DNA of 5,050 nt, taken from Lysobacterales bacterium. GTDB lineage: Bacteria; Pseudomonadota; Gammaproteobacteria; Xanthomonadales; SZUA-36. The position numbers and the translations under genes were made by a program. The stretch lies in the NCBI GenBank assembly GCA_013213875.1, contig JABSSV010000170.1, positions 1-5,050 on the forward strand, in the 5' to 3' direction. How positions within the stretch are numbered: the stretch's first letter is position 1; each line of letters begins with the position of its first letter. This document shows, piece after piece, positions 1-5,050 of the stretch. The notes beneath the pieces are model-generated. The model was given only the letters and a program-made list of their open reading frames with translations, was not told where the DNA came from and made no database searches.

Positions 1-1
1 C

Positions 2-1051
2 TATCAGCCCGGCTACCCGGCCGTGCACTATTTTTATCCGGAGCACCCGACGGTCAAACTGATGCAGTCCCTGGATGCGGCCTTTCCGAATCAGGTGGTG
101 CGCATCACCAGCTATGCCCGGGATGGTGCAATGGCCACCGTTTTTGTCGGCAGCGATCGCAACCCCGGCGAGATGTACCTGTTTGAGGACGGCAAGCTGC
201 GTTTCCTGGCGGCCGCCTATCCAGACGCTGACCCAGCCCGCCTTGGCGTACAGGAGGCCTTCACGCTGGAAGCCCGAGACGGGACCAAGCTCTACGGTTA
301 CCTGACCCTGCCACCCGGCCGGCCGGACCAGAATCTGCCGCTGGTGGTTTACCCCCACGGCGGTCCACACGGGTCCTATGACCGCTGGGGCTACAGCCAC
401 GATGTGCAGTTTATGGCCAGCAATGGCTACGCCGTGCTGCAGGTCGACTTCCGGGGCTCCGGTGGCTATGGCGATGCGTTTCAAAAGGCGGGCTACGGCG
501 AGTGGGGCCGCGCCATGCAGGACGATGTCACCGATGCCACCCAGTGGGCGATTCGTGAGGGCGTGGCTGATCCAGACCGGATCTGTATCGCCGGTGGTAG
601 CTACGGCGGTTATGCGGCGCTGCAGGGTGTGGTGCGCGAGCCGGACCTGTATCAATGTGCCATTGGTATTGTAGGTGTTTATAGCCTCCCCATGATGCAA
701 AAGCGCGGTGACTACCGCATGAATCCGGGCTCCAGTAACGCGTACTTTGACGATGTGCATGGGCAGGACCAGGCCGGCCTGGAGGCACGCTCACCCGCCT
801 ACAATGTCGACAAAATCAAGGCCGATCTGCTGATCATCCATGGTGCGGATGACAAGCGCGTGCCGCTGGCCCAGGCCAAGTTCCTGCGCAAGCAGCTGGA
901 TGCCATTGGCAAGGACTATGAGTGGATGGTTCGCGATGAAGGGCATGGCTTTACCCAGTATGAGAATCGCGTAGATATGTATCGCACCATGCTGGCCTTT
1001 CTGGACCGAAATATCGGTGCGCAAAGACCTGCTAGCGCCGGCGGGCCCTGA
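2..1051 (+). CDS. S9-family (prolyl oligopeptidase-type) serine peptidase, C-terminal part, 5' truncated
   Basis: The frame is open from the first full codon at position 2 and ends at TGA 1049-1051, leaving 349 visible residues. The true start lies left of the window; the internal GTG at 23 is not a credible start because the coding frame continues through it. Residues 1 to about 85 look like the end of a beta-propeller-type N-terminal domain, followed by the catalytic alpha/beta-hydrolase domain. Visible motifs, numbered from position 2, are the oxyanion-hole loop HGGPHG (119-124), RGSGGYG (151-157), the nucleophile elbow GGSYGG with Ser200, HGADDKRVP with catalytic Asp284, and DEGHGF with His315. 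The triad is complete and correctly ordered. Family members cleave peptides, often acylaminoacyl-, dipeptidyl- or prolyl-type substrates; the exact specificity and the presence of a signal peptide cannot be judged without the N-terminus. A hairpin terminator follows, so this gene ends its transcription unit. The family call is firm; the subfamily is open. Confidence 0.93.
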   Translation, partial: YQPGYPAVHYFYPEHPTVKLMQSLDAAFPNQVVRITSYARDGAMATVFVGSDRNPGEMYLFEDGKLRFLAAAYPDADPARLGVQEAFTLEARDGTKLYGYLTLPPGRPDQNLPLVVYPHGGPHGSYDRWGYSHDVQFMASNGYAVLQVDFRGSGGYGDAFQKAGYGEWGRAMQDDVTDATQWAIREGVADPDRICIAGGSYGGYAALQGVVREPDLYQCAIGIVGVYSLPMMQKRGDYRMNPGSSNAYFDDVHGQDQAGLEARSPAYNVDKIKADLLIIHGADDKRVPLAQAKFLRKQLDAIGKDYEWMVRDEGHGFTQYENRVDMYRTMLAFLDRNIGAQRPASAGGP

Positions 1052-1080
1052 GCCTTGCACAGTTTTGAAGCCATAATTGC

Positions 1081-1106
1081 GAGGCCGGCTTCTGCCGGCC
1101 TTCTTC
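1081..1106 (+). terminator. Probable Rho-independent terminator after the S9 peptidase gene
   Basis: Bases 1082-1089 (AGGCCGGC) pair perfectly with 1094-1101 (GCCGGCCT) across a four-base loop TTCT, and a G-T pair can be added at the base of the stem. The T-rich run TTCTTC at 1101-1106 follows at once. The stem is strong, but the T run is short and interrupted by C, so termination may be incomplete. It starts 30 bases after the peptidase stop codon and 60 bases before the rarD start, which suits separation of the two units. Confidence 0.7.
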
Positions 1107-1140
1107 ATGGGGGCGGCCGCGTCCCGGGCGGCTCAGGCTA

Positions 1141-2049
1141 GTGCACACGCCTGACGAGCAGCGCTTTCGCCGTGGTCTGCTGGCGGCTTTTGCCGCCTAC
1201 ACGGCCTGGGGTCTCATGCCCTTCTTCTTCAAGGCCCTGGGCGGCGTTAATGCCTGGGAGATCATCATGCATCGGGTGATCTGGGCCATCCCCGTGTTGC
1301 TGCTGTTTCTGCTCTATCGTGATGGCCGCGCCCTGTGGCAGAAGCTGCGACTGACGCGCCGCCAGATTGCCTGGCTGGGTGTGAGCAGCCTGCTGATCGG
1401 TGCCAACTGGCTGCTGTTTGTGTGGGCGGTGGTGAACGACCGGGTGCTGGCCACCAGTCTGGGCTACTTCATTAACCCGCTGATGAACGTGGCTTTTGGT
1501 CGCCTGTTTCTCGGTGAGCGCATGGGGAGCATCCAGAAATGGGCCGTCGCACTGGCGGCAGGAGGCACCACCTTTCTGGCGCTCTATCTGGGGCAGCCGC
1601 CCTGGGTTTCTCTGGCCATGGCCCTGTCTTTCGCCCTCTACGGACTGGTCCGGAAACGGCTGGATGTGGGGCCCATGACCGGCCTGCTGTGGGAAAACCT
1701 GTTGCTGCTCGCGCCGGCACTGGCCTATCTGGCCTGGGCTGCCCAGCATCAAACGCTGTCCTTTCTGCATCTGGGAACGGGTACGGACGTGTTGCTCATG
1801 CTCTCGGGCCTGGCCACGGTGCTGCCCTTGATCTGGTTTAACGTGGCGGTGCAGAAGCTGACGCTGACCACGCTGGGTTTTATCCAGTATCTGGCCCCCA
1901 GCATGACCTTCCTGCTGGCGGTATTTTTGTGGAAGGAGCCCTTCACACTCGGCCATGCGGTGGCCTTTGGCTGCATCTGGACCGCGCTGCTGATGGTGTC
2001 ACTGGCTCCGCTACGCCGGCGGCAGGCGCCGCTGCCCGTGAACGAGTAA
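1141..2049 (+). CDS. rarD: RarD-type EamA-family membrane transporter
   Basis: This encodes a 302-residue inner-membrane protein of the drug/metabolite transporter superfamily, close to the roughly 296 residues of E. coli RarD. Ten hydrophobic segments can be read at about residues 13-30, 43-59, 76-97, 104-124, 133-150, 154-170, 182-200, 216-237, 241-264 and 270-289, consistent with two tandem EamA repeats. RarD-like signatures are AAYTAWGLMPFFFK (18-31), HRVIWAIP (44-51), SLGYFINPL (106-114) and GFIQYLAPS (246-254). The basic loop RKRLD (171-175) between the halves and the arginine-rich tail fit cytoplasmic faces. GTG at 1141 is the only start available: the frame is closed by TGA at 1066-1068 and holds no ATG, GTG or TTG before 1141, while the next ATG lies inside helix 1. 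There is no strong Shine-Dalgarno site. The name comes from a chloramphenicol-sensitivity phenotype reported for the family; the natural substrate is unsettled. The TAA stop abuts the next gene. Confidence 0.92.
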   Translation: MHTPDEQRFRRGLLAAFAAYTAWGLMPFFFKALGGVNAWEIIMHRVIWAIPVLLLFLLYRDGRALWQKLRLTRRQIAWLGVSSLLIGANWLLFVWAVVNDRVLATSLGYFINPLMNVAFGRLFLGERMGSIQKWAVALAAGGTTFLALYLGQPPWVSLAMALSFALYGLVRKRLDVGPMTGLLWENLLLLAPALAYLAWAAQHQTLSFLHLGTGTDVLLMLSGLATVLPLIWFNVAVQKLTLTTLGFIQYLAPSMTFLLAVFLWKEPFTLGHAVAFGCIWTALLMVSLAPLRRRQAPLPVNE

Positions 2050-2052
2050 TTG

Positions 2053-2721
2053 GTGGCCACCGCCTACCCTGATCAAGCCCCCGGCACCGTGGTGCTGGTC
2101 CATGGTCTCTGGTTCCCAGCTGCCTTTTTGGGTCTGCTGGCGCACCGGCTGGAGCAGGGCGGCTACCGCGTGCGCAGTTTTTCCTATGCCACCACGCGGA
2201 TACCGCTGACTGATAGCGCGGCCCGCCTGCAGCATTTGTGCGGCCGGGACTATCCCCACGGGGTGCACCTCCTGGGGCACAGTCTGGGCGGACTGCTCCT
2301 GCTGCAAATGCTGCAGGCCGGGCGCTGGTCCCGGCCTGGTCGCGTGCTGCTGCTGGGCACGCCGCTCGCGGGCAGTGCGGTGGCCCGGCGCGTGTCTGAT
2401 TGGCCCGGTGCTGATTGGGTGCTGGGGCAGGCCGCCCAGCCGTTGACGGCCGGCCATCAGGGCTGGCCCGAGCAGCGCTCGGTGGGCATGATTGCCGGCA
2501 GCCGCTCGGCTGGTCTCGGGCGACTGGCGGGTCGTCTGCCACGGCCCAACGATGGCACGGTGACGGTGGCAGAGACGCAGCACGCGCTGCTCAGTGCACA
2601 TCTGACTTTGCCGGTAAGCCACACCGGCATGCTGGCCTCCGCTGCGGTGGCCCGGCAGGCCATCAGCTTTCTCAAGCGGGGGCGTTTCAGTCCGGCCACG
2701 GACTGGCGGTCAAAGGCCTGA
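2053..2721 (+). CDS. Small alpha/beta hydrolase, lipase/esterase-like
   Basis: This is a 222-residue protein when counted from GTG 2053. TTG at 2050 would add one residue; nothing upstream is possible because the rarD TAA at 2047-2049 is in the same frame. I prefer GTG because a weak ACGAG ribosome site (2042-2046) then has a six-base spacer. Motifs in order are strand plus oxyanion loop VVLVHG (13-18), nucleophile elbow GHSLGG with Ser77 (75-80), LLGTPLAGS (100-108), a loop typical of lipase and PGAP1-like hydrolases, NDGTVT with candidate Asp167, and VSHTGM with candidate His190. The triad is therefore complete. No signal peptide or membrane segment is evident, so a cytoplasmic location is inferred. 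It probably acts on an ester or acyl substrate, but nothing here identifies which. Its tight linkage to rarD suggests co-translation and perhaps a shared pathway. I do not recognise a named gene. Confidence 0.87.
   Translation: MATAYPDQAPGTVVLVHGLWFPAAFLGLLAHRLEQGGYRVRSFSYATTRIPLTDSAARLQHLCGRDYPHGVHLLGHSLGGLLLLQMLQAGRWSRPGRVLLLGTPLAGSAVARRVSDWPGADWVLGQAAQPLTAGHQGWPEQRSVGMIAGSRSAGLGRLAGRLPRPNDGTVTVAETQHALLSAHLTLPVSHTGMLASAAVARQAISFLKRGRFSPATDWRSKA
2688..2705. repeat. Perfect inverted repeat at the 3' end of the hydrolase gene
   Basis: CAGTCC (2688-2693) and GGACTG (2700-2705) are exact reverse complements separated by six bases (GGCCAC). No T run follows, so it is not a standard intrinsic terminator. 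It lies within the last hydrolase codons and about 20 bases upstream of the candidate yebC -10 element. That position would suit either an operator or a transcript-end hairpin, but chance is also possible in GC-rich coding sequence. Confidence 0.4.
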
Positions 2722-2725
2722 TTCG

Positions 2726-2734
2726 TGATAAAAT
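2726..2734 (+). promoter_or_regulatory. Candidate extended -10 promoter for the yebC-ruvCAB operon
   Basis: TGATAAAAT reads as an extended -10 element: TG, one base, then TAAAAT, which matches the sigma-70 hexamer at five of six positions. The 17-base-spaced -35 hexamer at 2706-2711 (GCGGTC) is poor, which is the situation in which an extended -10 is most useful. It sits in a short AT-rich island within GC-rich DNA and would start transcription near 2741, about 30 bases before the yebC ATG. No experimental support is visible. Confidence 0.5.
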
Positions 2735-2747
2735 TCCGCGCAATTTC

Positions 2748-2757
2748 TTACTAGTAA
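2748..2757. repeat. Ten-base perfect palindrome in the yebC leader
   Basis: TTACTAGTAA equals its own reverse complement. It lies between the candidate promoter and the ribosome-binding site of yebC, roughly at +8 to +17 of the predicted transcript. A dimeric regulator could bind such a site, but it is short and AT-rich, so it may carry no function. Confidence 0.3.
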
Positions 2758-2766
2758 AAAGGTGGG
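2757..2766 (+). promoter_or_regulatory. Ribosome-binding site of yebC
   Basis: AAAAGGTGGG contains AAGGTG, complementary to much of the 16S rRNA 3' end, with eight bases between it and the ATG at 2773. It is the clearest Shine-Dalgarno site in the window at a normal distance from its start, and it fixes the yebC start. Confidence 0.75.
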
Positions 2767-2772
2767 TCCGCT

Positions 2773-3513
2773 ATGGCCGGTCACAGTAAATGGGCCAATA
2801 TCCAGCATAAGAAGAAGGCCGTTGATGCCAAGCGTGGCAAGGTGTTCACGCGTCTCAACCGGGAAATCACCGTGGCAGCCCGGGAGGGCGGCGGCGATCC
2901 GGACTCCAACCCGCGCTTGCGCCTAGCCATCGACAAGGCCAATGCGGCCAACATGCCGAAGGACAATATCGAGCGCACCATCAAAAAGGCCACCGGTGAA
3001 CTGGAAGGGGTGAGCTATGAGGAGGCGCGCTACGAAGGTTACGCGGCGGCCGGTGTTGCGGTCATGGTGGACTGTCTGACCGATAACCGTAACCGCACCG
3101 TGGCTGAAGTGCGTCATGCCTTCAGCAAGCACGGCGGCAACCTGGGCACCGATGGCTCCGTCAGCTATATGTTTGCCAAGATTGGCGTGCTCAGCTTTGC
3201 GCCGGGTACCTCGGAAGATGAAGTCATGGAGGTGGCGCTGGAGGCCGGGGCTGATGATGTGGTGACCGAAGATGATGGTTCGCTGGAAGTCACGACCGCG
3301 CCTGAGGCTTTTGCCGACGTCCTGGCGGCCATGCATGCGGCGGGTCTGGAACCGGCCGAGGCCGAAGTCACCATGCGGGCCAGCACGGAGGTGGATCTGG
3401 ATACGGAAACGGGCCAGAAGGTGCTGCGTTTTCTAGATGTGCTGGAAGATCTCGACGACACGCAGGCGGTTTATTCCAACGCCATTATTCCCGACGAAGT
3501 TTACGCCCAGTGA
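2773..3513 (+). CDS. yebC: YebC/PmpR/TACO1-family protein
   Basis: This encodes a full-length 246-residue protein, the same length as E. coli YebC. The start is fixed by the hallmark N-terminus MAGHSKWANIQHKKK and by a good ribosome-binding site. Family-specific stretches are DAKRGKVFTRL (19-29), GGGDPDSNPRLRLAI (40-54), the linker region around MPKDNIERTIKKATGE, and DNRNRTVAEVRHAFSK with GGNLGTDGSVSY just after it. The acidic C-terminal half ends in DEVYAQ. The fold is known from homologues: a three-helix N-terminal domain followed by two alpha/beta domains. Members were first described as DNA-binding regulators (PmpR in Pseudomonas represses quorum-sensing genes). Later work on YebC and its mitochondrial relative TACO1 points to a ribosome-associated role in easing translation of proline-rich stretches. 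Either way it is cytoplasmic. It heads the ruv operon, and its TGA overlaps the ruvC GTG by four bases. Confidence 0.97.
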   Translation: MAGHSKWANIQHKKKAVDAKRGKVFTRLNREITVAAREGGGDPDSNPRLRLAIDKANAANMPKDNIERTIKKATGELEGVSYEEARYEGYAAAGVAVMVDCLTDNRNRTVAEVRHAFSKHGGNLGTDGSVSYMFAKIGVLSFAPGTSEDEVMEVALEAGADDVVTEDDGSLEVTTAPEAFADVLAAMHAAGLEPAEAEVTMRASTEVDLDTETGQKVLRFLDVLEDLDDTQAVYSNAIIPDEVYAQ

Positions 3514-4025
3514 TTGCGCGCCCGGACGCGCTGCGCATTATCGGTATCGATCCGGGCTCACGCTTTACCGGCGTGGGCCTCATCGAGCAGCGTGGCGACC
3601 GACTTCGGGTCTTGCACCATGGCGTCATAAAAGCCGGTACCGGCGAGTTTCCCCAGCGTCTGGGTATCATTTTTGAGGGCGTAAAAACCCTAATCAGTAC
3701 CTATGAACCTCAGGTAGCTGCGGTGGAGACCGTGTTTGTGTCCAAGAATGCGTCCAGCGCCATCAAGCTGGGCCAGGCCCGCGGCGCCGCCGTGTGTGCG
3801 CTAGTGGACGGGGGCGTCAGCGTGGCCGAGTACGCGCCGCGTGCTATCAAGCAGGCTCTGGTTGGGCGCGGTGGTGCTGACAAGGTGCAGGTGCAGCATA
3901 TGGTCCGGGTCTTGCTCGGACTGCGCGAAGCGCCGCAGGAAGACGCCGCTGACGCGCTGGCTGTGGCATTATGTCACCATCATACGGAGGGTACGCTGCG
4001 CAAGATGGCGGCTCTGCAAAAGTAA
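3510..4025 (+). CDS. ruvC: Crossover junction endodeoxyribonuclease RuvC
   Basis: This encodes a 171-residue Holliday junction resolvase, near the 173 residues of E. coli RuvC. It acts as a dimer that nicks opposite strands of the four-way junction bound by RuvAB, using two metal ions. The RNase H-like fold and all four catalytic acids are present: Asp14 in GIDPGSRFTG, Glu73 in AAVETVF, and Asp145 and Asp148 in EDAADALAVALCH. The intervals between them (59, 72 and 3 residues) equal those I recall for E. coli D7, E66, D138 and D141, which argues for an intact enzyme. Translation starts at GTG 3510 within the sequence GTGA, so start and yebC stop overlap by four bases and translation is probably coupled. 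Only a weak GAAG (3496-3499) precedes it. The N-terminus is about seven residues longer than in E. coli, and no ATG exists nearby to shorten it. Confidence 0.97.
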   Translation: MIARPDALRIIGIDPGSRFTGVGLIEQRGDRLRVLHHGVIKAGTGEFPQRLGIIFEGVKTLISTYEPQVAAVETVFVSKNASSAIKLGQARGAAVCALVDGGVSVAEYAPRAIKQALVGRGGADKVQVQHMVRVLLGLREAPQEDAADALAVALCHHHTEGTLRKMAALQK

Positions 4026-4029
4026 CAAC

Positions 4030-4038
4030 GGAGAGGAG
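4030..4038 (+). promoter_or_regulatory. Purine-rich Shine-Dalgarno-like site, displaced from the ruvA start
   Basis: GGAGAGGAG is the strongest ribosome-site match between ruvC and ruvA, yet it ends 27 bases before the ruvA ATG at 4066, much farther than the usual 5-10. The bases directly before the ATG (AGCGGCGGCAACGA) hold only a weak match. A small hairpin lies between and could shorten the effective distance. Confidence 0.4.
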
Positions 4039-4051
4039 CGGGCGAGCCCGC
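4038..4051 (+). promoter_or_regulatory. Small hairpin in the ruvA leader
   Basis: GCGGG (4038-4042) pairs with CCCGC (4047-4051) across the four-base loop CGAG. It is a compact, all-G:C stem of five pairs with no T run, so it is unlikely to terminate transcription. It touches the 3' edge of the purine-rich ribosome-site candidate and precedes the ruvA start by 14 bases. Confidence 0.4.
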
Positions 4052-4065
4052 AGCGGCGGCAACGA

Positions 4066-4656
4066 ATGATCGCAAGACTTTCAGGGTCCCTGATCGAGGT
4101 GAACCCACCCCAGGTAGTGCTGGATGTGAATGGTGTCGGCTACGAAGTCGAGGTGCCTACCAGCGTGCTGGACAGCCTTCCGGCTCGGGGCGAGCCACTG
4201 ACCCTGCTGACCCATTTTCAGGTCAGTCAGGACCACCAATCGCTCTATGGCTTTGTGAGCGCCGCCGAGCGCACGCTGTTTCGGCAGTTGCTGAAAATAT
4301 CGGGCATTGGCGCCAAGCTGGCCCTGACCATTCTCTCCGGCGCCAGCGGCGATGCGCTGGCCCGACACGTGGCTGATGGGGATACGGCGGCGCTGACGGC
4401 CCTGCCGGGTATTGGTAAAAAGACCGCCGAACGCATCATTATTGAACTGCGCGACAAGCTGGACCATCTGCCCCTGCCGGCCTCGGGCGCAGGCGCCGCC
4501 GGCGGTCGTGCCAGTGCACAGCGCGAAGCAGCCGATGCACTCCGGGCCCTGGGCTACAAGGAAGCAGAGGTGAGCCGCTTATTGCGGGATATCAATGATC
4601 CGGAGCTGGACGCAGAAGCCCTGATCCGCAAAGCCCTGCAGCAGGTCGGGTCATGA
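4066..4656 (+). CDS. ruvA: Holliday junction branch migration complex subunit RuvA
   Basis: This encodes a 196-residue protein, close to the 203 of E. coli RuvA. RuvA tetramers hold the Holliday junction in a square-planar form and load the RuvB motor. Domain I, an OB-fold, covers about residues 1-63 and opens with MIARLSGSLIE; GVGYEVEVP (23-31) and LYGF (60-63) are typical. Domain II (about 64-140) holds two helix-hairpin-helix motifs, KISGIGAKLALTIL (77-90) and TALPGIGKKTAERIIIEL (111-128), which grip DNA backbone. A flexible Ala/Gly linker (139-150) leads to domain III (about 151-196), the three-helix part that contacts RuvB, with ALRALGYKEAEV. ATG 4066 matches the conserved family N-terminus; the open frame running back to 3841 overlaps ruvC out of frame and is not the start. 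Forty bases separate it from the ruvC stop, and its TGA overlaps the ruvB ATG as ATGA. Confidence 0.97.
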   Translation: MIARLSGSLIEVNPPQVVLDVNGVGYEVEVPTSVLDSLPARGEPLTLLTHFQVSQDHQSLYGFVSAAERTLFRQLLKISGIGAKLALTILSGASGDALARHVADGDTAALTALPGIGKKTAERIIIELRDKLDHLPLPASGAGAAGGRASAQREAADALRALGYKEAEVSRLLRDINDPELDAEALIRKALQQVGS

Positions 4657-5050
4657 GCGAACTGGACGACCGCGTACTGGCACCCGATTCCGCCGCCGAT
4701 GAACAGCAGCTCGAGGCCAGTCTGCGCCCGGGCAGTCTGTCTGAATATGTCGGCCAGGCGGCCATGCGGGAAAAACTCGAGATTTATCTGGAAGCGGCCC
4801 GACGGCGCAGTGACGCGCTGGATCACGTATTGATCTTTGGTCCCCCGGGGCTGGGAAAAACCACGCTGGCGCATGTGATTGCGCACGAGATGGGTGTGAG
4901 TCTCAGGCAGACTTCCGGCCCAGTGCTGGAGCGTGCCGGCGATCTGGCGGCCTTGCTGACCAATCTCCAGGCTGGCGATATTTTGTTTGTTGACGAAATA
5001 CACCGCTTGTCCCCGGTGGTTGAGGAAGTGCTGTATCCGGCACTGGAAGA
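4653..5050 (+). CDS. ruvB: Holliday junction branch migration ATPase RuvB, N-terminal part, 3' truncated
   Basis: RuvB is the hexameric AAA+ motor that pulls DNA through the RuvA-bound junction. The frame is open from ATG 4653 to the right edge, giving 132 full codons of the roughly 335-350 expected. The start overlaps the ruvA stop in ATGA, with a weak CAGG (4642-4645) seven bases upstream. Visible family signatures are LRPGSLSEYVGQ (24-35), LDHVLIFGPPGLGKTTL (56-72) containing Walker A GPPGLGKT at 63-70, QTSGPVLERAGDLAALLTN (86-104), and Walker B ILFVDEIHRL (110-119) with Asp114 and Glu115. The strongly conserved LSPVVEEVLYPALE follows up to the window edge. Sensor motifs and the C-terminal winged-helix domain lie outside the window. 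The variable first 20 or so residues, rich in acidic residues, differ from those of E. coli, as is usual. Confidence 0.97.
   Translation, partial: MSELDDRVLAPDSAADEQQLEASLRPGSLSEYVGQAAMREKLEIYLEAARRRSDALDHVLIFGPPGLGKTTLAHVIAHEMGVSLRQTSGPVLERAGDLAALLTNLQAGDILFVDEIHRLSPVVEEVLYPALE

Noticed and set aside
23..25. GTG as the start of the peptidase gene
   Set aside because: The frame is open to the window edge with peptidase-like residues upstream and no ribosome site, and S9 peptidases normally carry a long N-terminal domain.
340..347. E. coli Chi octamer GCTGGTGG
   Set aside because: It is a single copy within Leu-Val-Val codons of the peptidase; such octamers arise by chance in GC-rich coding DNA and Chi sequences differ between lineages.
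1055..1077. Promoter-like TTGCAC and CATAAT before rarD
   Set aside because: The spacer is only 11 bases, far below the usual 16-18, and the predicted transcript would run straight into the terminator hairpin at 1081-1106.
1138..1956. Long antisense open frame (272 codons) opposite rarD
   Set aside because: Its translation is rich in Gln, His, Arg and Gly without any recognisable domain, and it mirrors the third-position GC bias of rarD, which has ten clear membrane segments and family motifs.
1943..2622. Two overlapping antisense open frames of about 200 codons opposite the hydrolase
   Set aside because: They are low-complexity Ala/Pro/Arg/Gln translations caused by few stop codons in GC-rich DNA; the + strand frame carries a complete catalytic triad.
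3841..4065. Possible N-terminal extension of ruvA overlapping ruvC
   Set aside because: RuvA homologues begin at the MIxRL sequence encoded from 4066. The extension is out-of-frame ruvC coding sequence with no family similarity.
4653..5003. Antisense open frame opposite ruvA end and ruvB
   Set aside because: RuvB Walker A, Walker B and neighbouring conserved motifs are unmistakable on the + strand; the antisense frame is a shadow.

Overview
The window is ordinary, densely coded, GC-rich bacterial chromosome and most likely comes from a gammaproteobacterium. The evidence is the yebC-ruvC-ruvA-ruvB gene order, YebC, RuvC and RuvB sequences close to those of E. coli and Pseudomonas, and high G+C at third codon positions. 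I cannot name a genus. All six genes lie on the + strand; two are cut by the window edges.

Layout. (1) Positions 1-1051 hold the C-terminal catalytic part of an S9-family (prolyl oligopeptidase-type) serine peptidase, cut at its 5' end. It is followed by an intrinsic-terminator-like hairpin at 1081-1106. (2) Positions 1141-2721 hold a two-gene unit: a RarD/EamA-family ten-helix transporter and a small alpha/beta hydrolase with an intact Ser-Asp-His triad. The two genes share a reading frame and are separated by a single TAA stop. (3) From 2773 to the right edge runs yebC-ruvC-ruvA-ruvB. The gene ends overlap (GTGA at yebC/ruvC, ATGA at ruvA/ruvB), with one 40-base gap between ruvC and ruvA. 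A candidate extended -10 promoter and a good Shine-Dalgarno site precede yebC.

How the genes work together. RuvA and RuvB form the Holliday junction branch-migration motor and RuvC cuts the junction, so three of the six genes form one recombinational repair machine. YebC is the conserved companion of this operon, described variously as a transcription regulator and as a ribosome-associated factor. The transporter-hydrolase pair is probably translated together, but its substrate cannot be read from the sequence. The peptidase belongs to a separate upstream unit.

I found no mobile element, CRISPR array, RNA gene or clearly new system. The points most worth a second look are local: the one-stop, same-frame junction at 2047-2053; the displaced Shine-Dalgarno site with an intervening hairpin before ruvA; the dyad symmetries around the candidate yebC promoter; and the lack of visible expression signals in front of rarD. 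No intergenic stretch exceeds 100 bases.
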